Shown here: one piece after another, positions 56,970 through 64,000 of the stretch
How positions within the stretch are numbered: the stretch's first letter is position 1
How the letters are laid out: the number at the start of each line of letters is the position of its first letter
Assembly (NCBI GenBank): GCA_003550325.1
Contig: QKWP01001072.1
Location: forward strand, 62,001-126,000
DNA from: Gigaspora rosea
Taxonomy: Eukaryota; Glomeromycota; Glomeromycetes; Diversisporales; Gigasporaceae
Length of the DNA: 64,000 nucleotides
Reading direction: 5' to 3'
The notes under the pieces: model-generated
Seen by the model: only the letters and a program-made list of their open reading frames with translations
Databases searched by the model: none
What the model was told of the DNA's origin: nothing
Translations under genes and position numbers: made by a program

Positions 56970-58520
56970 GCTGTTTACTTTTCACTCTTCATATTACTTA
57001 CATGTCTGTTTAATTAATCACTCTTCATCTTAACATTTCAAATATTAAACAAATTATAGAAATTATTTCTTCTGTTACACTTCTTTTACTATTTATAACT
57101 CTTATTTTTTTATTTCTTCTGTTCCTAGCCGCGATATTCCCTATGCAAATTTGTGTTTTATCCATATTATATATGGTCACTTCGGCATGATTATTCAAAC
57201 GATATTGCAAATGATGTCTTTAATTTACTTTGTATTATTAATTATCCACAAACTCCGCAAGAAGTTCATAACGTGGCAAGAAGGCTTGTACACAACAAAA
57301 GTGTAAGTAGTTGAAGAATATTAAACGGTTAGATGGATGGAGCTTTAGCCAGGTTCTTGTACCTGCTGTAACGGACAATGGGGTTGGGTATTATATTGCT
57401 TACTTCTAAATAAAGTAACATATTTTACCCTTACGAGTGCTGAAATGGATGCGTTTATTGGGACGACCAGTAAACTTCATGTGATTTTACCATTAATTTT
57501 TGAATGGTCTACTATCTGAAGGAAGAATTGGTTACTCATTTTGTTTAATAAAAATTAATTTGGTATTATCCCTGCATCTACCATTTATCTTATCTTTTTT
57601 ATTTAATTATACTTCTGAGAAATATTTCTTATTCGATTTTGCTTTTTATAGGCTGATATCAAAACTGTCCATTAGGTTAAATTTTTTTGGGAAGGAGGTC
57701 TTCTTGTTTCTAAATAAAATAGTTTTAAGCAACGTAGTTGCACTAAAACCAAGAACGGATGTACCAGTATATATATTCAAAGCTCTAATTAATTGTATTA
57801 TATTTGATTATTAATTTGACTTTATTGCTGATCGTCAAAGATTATAAAAGATCTTAGCGAAAGATTTTAATCATTTCTAAATTTTGGTCAGTCTATGTAA
57901 TTATGAAACATGATAGAACTTGATTTTGCGTGAATTAGATTGACGTTGATATTAAAAAAAAAAGAAAAAGTCTCAGATTTGCAAAAAGGGCGAGCGAAGC
58001 GAGACCGAGAGTCAAATAAAGGTTGCATTTGTGTACTATACTTTATTTATTTTTATATTTAAACCGAGTCATGTGTGCTGAGTGCTGTGTTATTCTATTT
58101 TATTAGAAAAAGAGTAAATTTAACATCTATTTAATTTCGATTATTTTACTAAAAAATTTAATTTCGATTGTTTTACTAAAAAAATTAATTCCGATTGTTT
58201 TACTAAAAAATTTATTTTCGATTATTTTACTAAAAAAATTTAATTTCGACTGTTTTACTAAAAAATTTAAATTCGATTGTTTTCATTAAAAATTTCAAAT
58301 TACCAAGAATTGGTAACGTCATGTTATTGTCACATCGACTGTTATATCAAATTATTATTAGATGAAATGGTCTGTGATACCGTTCACGTGTGTTCTTTTT
58401 TATTAAAATTAGCATATGATATCATGTAGTGGCTTTGCCGCTCAGCCTTATTAATAATTAAATGTGGCCAACCAAATTTATTGACATGACCAAGCGATTA
58501 TAAATTAGCCTTCCAATAAT
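56970..58520. repeat. Segment X, copy C
   Basis: The flank before the LTR element (about 50,745-50,825) and this stretch together correspond to 8310-8585 and then 9690-11,820 of copy A, without A's insertions. The exon-like PQTPQE motif is present (about 57,250). 58,132-58,293 has six units of the 27-bp minisatellite. It is more diverged from A and B than those are from each other. Confidence 0.75.
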
Positions 58521-58671
58521 AAAATGAGGCCAAAAGCATGTGATCTTATTATATACTATGACGTTTATTTTTCGTCTAGTAAATTTCTTATAGGAAACAA
58601 AATAATTTTTGATTTGTTTATCATTTTAAATAATTTATATAATTTATGTTATCTTAATATTACATGAATTA

Positions 58672-58867
58672 TAGCGCTTTGCAAAAAGATATGACCCGGA
58701 AATTTTTTAATGTTGATGGCTGAGAATCATTGAGATTCCAGATTGTCTGTTACGTTATATTTTCGATTGGTTACATTTATATTTCTTTGAAATCAGTTTA
58801 ATTCTTAAAATCTCAAAAAATCTGATTTTCACACGACATTGTGATCACATCATTTTGCAAAGCGCAA
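58672..58867. mobile_element. Short Tc1/mariner-like MITE, copy B
   Basis: Orthologous to 68-262: TIR TAGCGCTTTGCAAAA, TA at 58,670-58,671 and 58,868-58,869. Confidence 0.75.
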
Positions 58868-58915
58868 TAATTTACGCCCAAGTTAACATGGTATTTTGAG
58901 CAAATAATCCTAATT

Positions 58916-61206
58916 TTAAGAATTTTTTACACTAGGAATTTTCTTACTACTACTAACAACATCAAATGTTTCGTTAAATTCCGGTATGATTAAGTTTGAT
59001 TCTATTAATTCTGACAATATCCGTTTATAGTCGGGATGGCTCCTTAAAAATTCATATGATTCTATTTCAGTTGATGTATTTTCATGTTCTTCATTCAAAA
59101 CGATTGAATCAGGTATATATAAAACTGTAGTAGTTCTTGTAAATTAAATTGACACAACTCTACAAGAAGTCTTCGTTATCATGCCATTTTTTAAAAACTT
59201 TGCAAAGTTCTACTGATGGCCTGTTTTCAGGATTTTGATCCCAACATTTTTCATCATGTTATGTAACATTGTGGTTCTTCATTACTTATAGGTGGTCGTA
59301 AACCATTAAAAACGATTTTTCTGATTTGTTCTTCAATTTGGTTTGATTTAATAAATCGTTGCTGATAATCCGTACAAAATCTCCCACATTATTATACCGA
59401 ATGAATGGATATCGAGTGCGGTAGTGTACAGTTTTTTTCTAAAGTTTCTTGTGCAATGTAAGGCAAAACCCCATAAATTTCATTATCTTTCTGCCCGAAA
59501 TATTGAACAAAAGAACGAGATCAACAATATAAGCACTATGTAGATTATCTTGTAAAATATTACGAATGGATCGCTTTTAAATCAAATAACAAATTCAATT
59601 TATCCTTCCAATTCATTTTAGTAATTTCATGAAGATTCTGAAGTAAAGAACCCATATATGCGTATTTTAACACAAAAAAGTGGGTTTCATTCTCAATTCT
59701 TGCTATTCTGAAATGAGGGATTCCCAACTCCAATTTCACAATGCATTTTTATTTAAAATAATAATTGTTAGGATTATGAGTCAATGCAAAAGAATTAAAT
59801 TAAATAAGATACCTCATTAAATCAGTCTCATACAATTCTTTAAGCACAAAAAATTAGAATCAAAACTTAAGTTACATATTGGTAATATTTAACAAGATCA
59901 GATCTTTTCATCTGGCCAAATATACAGTTGAGAATCAACCCTTTCCAATCATTTTAACATCTTCAAATTCGGTAATGATCCAAGCTAAATTGTATTTATC
60001 ATTGCCCAACAATATTTATATCTACAGAAATATTGAGACCACCATATTCTGATTTAAAGATTTCATAAAATTTACTTCGTTCTGCTTGAAACCAATAATT
60101 AGCTTTTTCTATATATATTTGCATTCCAATATCATTCCAATAACAATAACCAATTATAGACATTCCTCTAAAATATCCTAATTTTGCTAACTTTTTTAAA
60201 GCATTATGCTCATCCTTTTCGACTCCGATTCCAAGTTTCCAACTACGGTGTTCCCTCATCATGCCCATCTCTGAAGATTTTTGATAATAAATTAACGCCC
60301 TTTGTTCATCCTTTCAACTCCAATTCCTTTGATAACAATATCCAGCAGCAAATGGTCCGTTAACATTTATCAGCAGATTTTTGGAAATAAATAAATGCCT
60401 TGCGCTCATCTTTTTCTACTCCGTCTCCATTGTTATAACAAAGTCCAACATCAAATGTTCCCATTACGTACCCATATCGACAGATTTTTGATAATAAATC
60501 AATGTTTTTTTCTCGTCCTTATAGACACCGATTCCAAATTTAGAACAATACCCAACCTTATTGTTCCTTCAGAGTTGCTCATTTTTGCAGATTTTTCATA
60601 AATGAAGGCCTTTTTCAACTTTTTCAAATCCAATTCCATATCGATAAAAATATTCAACATAAAATATTCCTTTATCAATTTCCGTCTCTGCAGATTTTTG
60701 GAAAAAATAAATGCCGTGTGTTCATCTTTTTCTACTCTGTGTCCATTGAGAATTACAACATCCAACATTAAATGTTTCCATAGCGAGCCCTATTTCTGCG
60801 TTTTTCGATAATAAATAAATGCCTTGCGTTCATCTTTTTCTACTCCATGTCCATTATGATAAAACATCACACATTATATGTTCCTATAACGTGCCCATCT
60901 CTGCAGATGTTTGATAACAAAAGAATTCCTTTTTTCATCCTTATCGATATCAAATCCCTTAAGACAATTTTCTAACATTAAATACTCCATCAATATCACC
61001 TTTCTTTCCTGCTTTTCGAAATATTCAACGTCCTATGTTCGTCCTTTTCGACTTCAATTCCATTGAGATAAAAACTACCAAAAACATCTATCCCTCGAGC
61101 AGAACCCATATCAGCAGATTTCTCAAAATAAATAAATGCTTTATATGTATCCTTTCGACACCATCTCTTTGATAGTAACAAAGACCAACATTATATATTT
61201 CATCTG
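58916..61206 (-). pseudogene. Sel1-repeat / protein kinase fusion pseudogene, copy B
   Basis: Closely similar to copy A. About ten Sel1 repeats lie at 61,206-60,000, with kinase traces below. The C-terminal tail is better kept than in A: MNEEHENTSTEIESYEFLRS, then HPDYKRILSELIESNLIIPE, ending at 58,916. It has many stops and frame changes. The Sel1 end breaks off at 61,206, where MITE-derived sequence joins directly. Copy A continues through another repeat there, so a deletion or insertion separates the two. Confidence 0.8.
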
Positions 61207-61630
61207 AGGTCGTCCTATATTGGGTTAGATTAAGTTTTAGGTAGTTATATATAAGCAAAATTGTCTTTCCAACATGTTTGTTAACCTACCGAGGCGATTT
61301 TCTAATCTGATCCGGTAATCCAGGCCAAAAACTGAGTAATTGCTCTAGTTTTAAATACAGAGGACCCAAAAGACCAAACCATTACTATTTTTACAAAAAT
61401 TAAGAAATTCCGAGGTATTATCGATGAGGCAGATTTAACTGCCGTTTTTTGTATTTTTCAGTTTTTTTGCTTTTATTTATTGTTTTGCTTCGCGAATGGT
61501 CACATTATTTACCTCCGTTTTAGAGGTCCCAATATTATTGGTTATGTCGTTGTGTAACCATTTGGAAAAATTTATTTTCCAACAATGACGATCATTTCCA
61601 TTCATGTTGCACAACACATTGTAAAACTAT
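61206..61630. repeat. Truncated TCTAAAGC-family MITE plus flank (empty site of 4671-6291)
   Basis: Aligns with 4341-4670 and then directly with 6292-6375 and 8310-8340 of copy A. The reads-through show the pre-insertion state for the MULE at 4671-6291 and for the cluster 6379-8308. Confidence 0.75.
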
Positions 61631-62235
61631 TGTCACGGGCATCGGATGGATCTACAAAAATCGGACACAGTAAACTCGTGATTTAAGGAAATAAACGCCA
61701 CTATAATTGAGGCTAAATGTTTACACTCGCGAATAAGGCTTGTCGGCCGAACAAGATAAACAAACAAACGCGAAACTCAAACAGCTCAAACATCCGAAGA
61801 ACAAGTACGCGTAAGAAGAGAAGAAAGAAGACCGAGAATCAAGATATAATTACAAGTGGCTGTAATATGAAATATTACAGAGAACGAAGCAAAGCCTTCT
61901 TTTTATTTGATTATAATGTCGTAATTATCGTATAAGCCCCTTACCTTAGAGTTATTTCCCCTTAATTATTTAACGATATTATCTGTAATTTATCCCTAAG
62001 CCCCTTAGGTTCGTTAAGTTATAAAAGCACTGTAATTTCCCCCTTGAAGAAAGCATCCTACGGGATTCCTATAATAAAAATATCTTAAATAAATTTCCTT
62101 AATAAATTAATTAATAAAATTAATTAAAATTAATACCAAATCACCAACGTCACGCCTCTGGCGAGTTGCCTTATTAATCAAAATCATATATTTTTATACT
62201 TATTTTATTAAAAGGATACAATTCACCCCGTAACA
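61631..62235 (+). mobile_element. Solo LTR
   Basis: Starts TGTCACGGGCATCGG and ends CCCGTAACA. The flanks share CTAT (61,627-61,630, 62,236-62,239; 5 bp if the end is taken one base earlier). TATA box TTATAAAAG near 62,019-62,027, AATAAAAAT-type signal near 62,075. Copy A reads through the site uninterrupted (about 8335). Not related by sequence to the LTRs at 50.8 and 56.2 kb. The remains of an element whose interior was lost, presumably by LTR recombination. Confidence 0.8.
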
Positions 62236-64000
62236 CTATATAGATGTTGGCAAGAAGGTTTGTGCGCAACAAAAGTGTAAGTAGTTGAAGAATAATAAAC
62301 GGTTAGATGGATGGGGCTTCTTGTACCTGTTGGGACGGCCAGTGGAGCTGGGGTATTATATTGCTTACTTCTAAATAAAGTAATATACTGTATTTTACCC
62401 TTACGAGTACTAAAATGGATGCGTTTATTGGGACGGCCAGTAAACTTCATGGGATTTTACCATTTTAATTTTTGAATGGTCTACTATTCTGAAGGAAGAA
62501 TTGGTTACTCATTTTGTTTAATAAAAATTAAATTGGTTTATCCCTGCATCTACCATTTATCTAATATTTTTTATTTAATTATACTTCTGAGAAAGATTTC
62601 TCATTCGATTTTGCTTTTTATAGGCTGATATCCAAAATGTCCATTCGTTTAAATTTTAGGAATGAGGTCTTCTTGTTTTTTAATCAATAGTTACGCAACG
62701 TAGTTGCACTAAACCAAGAACGGATGTACCAATAAAATATATTCAAAGCTATTAATTGTATTTTATTATTAATTTGACTTAATTACTAATCTTCAAAGAT
62801 TATAAAAAATCGTAGCGAAAGATTTATAATCATTTCTAAATTTAGGTCATGTCTACGTGATTATGAAACATGATTAGAACTTGATTTTGCGTGAATTAGA
62901 TTGAGGTTGTCAAAGACGCTTATGATATAAAAAGAAGGCCCAGATTTGCAAAAAGGGCGAGCGAAGCGAGACCGAGAGTCAAATAAAGGTTGCATTTATT
63001 TACTATAATTTATTTATATTATATTTAAAACGAGTCATGTGTGCTGAGTGCTGTGTTATTCTATTTACATTAGAAAAAGAGTAAACATAAAATCTTTTTA
63101 AAAAAAGTTAAATTTCGATTGTTTTACTAAAAAATTTAATTTGATTGTTTTACTAAAAAATTAAATTTCAATTGTTTTACTAAAAATTTTAATTTCGATT
63201 ATTTTACTAAACAATTAATTTCGATTATTTTACTAAAAAATTAATTTCGATTGTTTTACTAAAAAATTTAATTTCGATTGTTACTAAAAATATCAATTAC
63301 CAATAATTGGTAATGTCATGTTATTGTCACATAGAATGTTATATCAAATAATTATTAGATGAAATGGGCAGTGATGCCGTTCGCATGTGTTCTTTTTTCA
63401 TATTGCGCCTTCGCCGCCCAGCCTTATTAATAATTAAATGTAGCGAGATCAACCGAATTTATTGACTTGACCAAGCGATTATTTAAAAATTAGCCTTGCC
63501 TGCTGATAGTTCGTAGAGTATAAATATGTAGATTACTAATCTTTTTAACATTCATTCTTGATTATTTAGCCCATTGTTAATCTCCAATCTTTTTTCGTAT
63601 ACGTGTTGAATATCGTTTCCTTATAAGTTTTCAATTAAACAATTTGCGTCTTTATTGATAAAACCCTTGACGAATCAATTTGACCATGAAATATTATAAT
63701 ACAGTTAACTCTCTTTCAACGGGTTTCTTTATAACGACCTCTGGATGTTGAATGTTAAGGTTTTTCAAAATCATCAATATGAAACTACAAAAGTTTAATT
63801 GATAATGAACTGTTTTCTTGACAACATGAAGTCCTTGACGATACCATTAATCAAATAAGATTTTCCTTCGACGATCTACGGATGTACTAATCTATTAGTT
63901 ATTCTTCAATTTAATGTTTTCATTATAACAAGGTTTGTTTTATTAGTCTTCTCAGTCAGCTTTGGATGCTTCCGGGAGATAAAGCCTTCTTGGGATAATT
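62236..64000. repeat. Segment X, copy B (runs off the window)
   Basis: Highly similar to 9730-12,360, without the two elements of copy A. It contains seven units of the 27-bp minisatellite at 63,107-63,291 and GAGCGAAGCGAGACCGAGAG at about 62,960. No intact gene. Confidence 0.8.

Noticed and set aside
61717-61935. 72-aa ORF
   Set aside because: It lies wholly within the solo LTR upstream of its TATA box.

Overview
The window reads as gene-poor, repeat-rich, very AT-rich nuclear DNA of a fungus. The best fit is an arbuscular mycorrhizal fungus (Glomeromycotina, Rhizophagus-like). The evidence is a degraded kinase fused to many Sel1 repeats, Cys-rich N-terminal pieces of the large kinase expansion known from that group, and FAR1/MULE and piggyBac transposases with short AT-rich introns. 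There is no rRNA, CRISPR array, plasmid feature or bacterial operon. The genus is an inference.

Layout. 1-12.4 kb is copy A of a large repeat: a Sel1/kinase pseudogene, then a 3' segment here called X, loaded with nested MULE, tRNA-headed, hAT and Tc1/mariner insertions. 12.4-22 kb has no gene; it holds long palindromes, a five-fold palindrome array and hAT-type elements. 22.1-24.1 kb is a four-fold tandem array of kinase N-terminal pieces. 24.8-26.4 kb is a decayed transposase-like gene entered by a 2.75 kb piggyBac element (26,371-29,122) with its terminal inverted repeats (TIRs) and TTAA ends. 29.95-32.75 kb is a Tc1-like element containing a 1.3 kb tRNA-headed retroposon and a MULE-type MITE. 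34.9-38.3 kb is a host-type gene remnant split by a 2 kb hAT element. 39.2-42.0 kb holds two fold-back elements, one with an expanded tandem arm. 42.0-45.6 kb is a FAR1-MULE transposase gene with an OTU cysteine-protease-like C-terminus between ~52 bp TIRs. 46.1-47.7 kb is a broken host-type gene behind a TATA box. 48.3-49.0 kb is a small TA-flanked element carrying a 67-residue Cys-rich ORF. 50.8-57.0 kb is a full-length but broken LTR retrotransposon inside copy C of segment X. 58.6-64 kb is copy B of the Sel1/kinase repeat, with a solo LTR.

Comparing copies A, B and C gives empty sites for many insertions, so several boundaries are supported by target duplications plus an unoccupied paralogous site. 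Few genes look functional. The best candidates are the 67-aa Cys-rich ORF and, less likely, the MULE transposase and the piggyBac, both of which carry disruptions. The most unusual observations are the Cys-rich ORF inside a MITE-like element whose short relatives lie elsewhere in the window, the kinase N-lobe array, Sel1 repeats inside an LTR element, and a CACGTG / CCAAT / GATCAGCCCGA sequence module shared by MITEs and a gene promoter.
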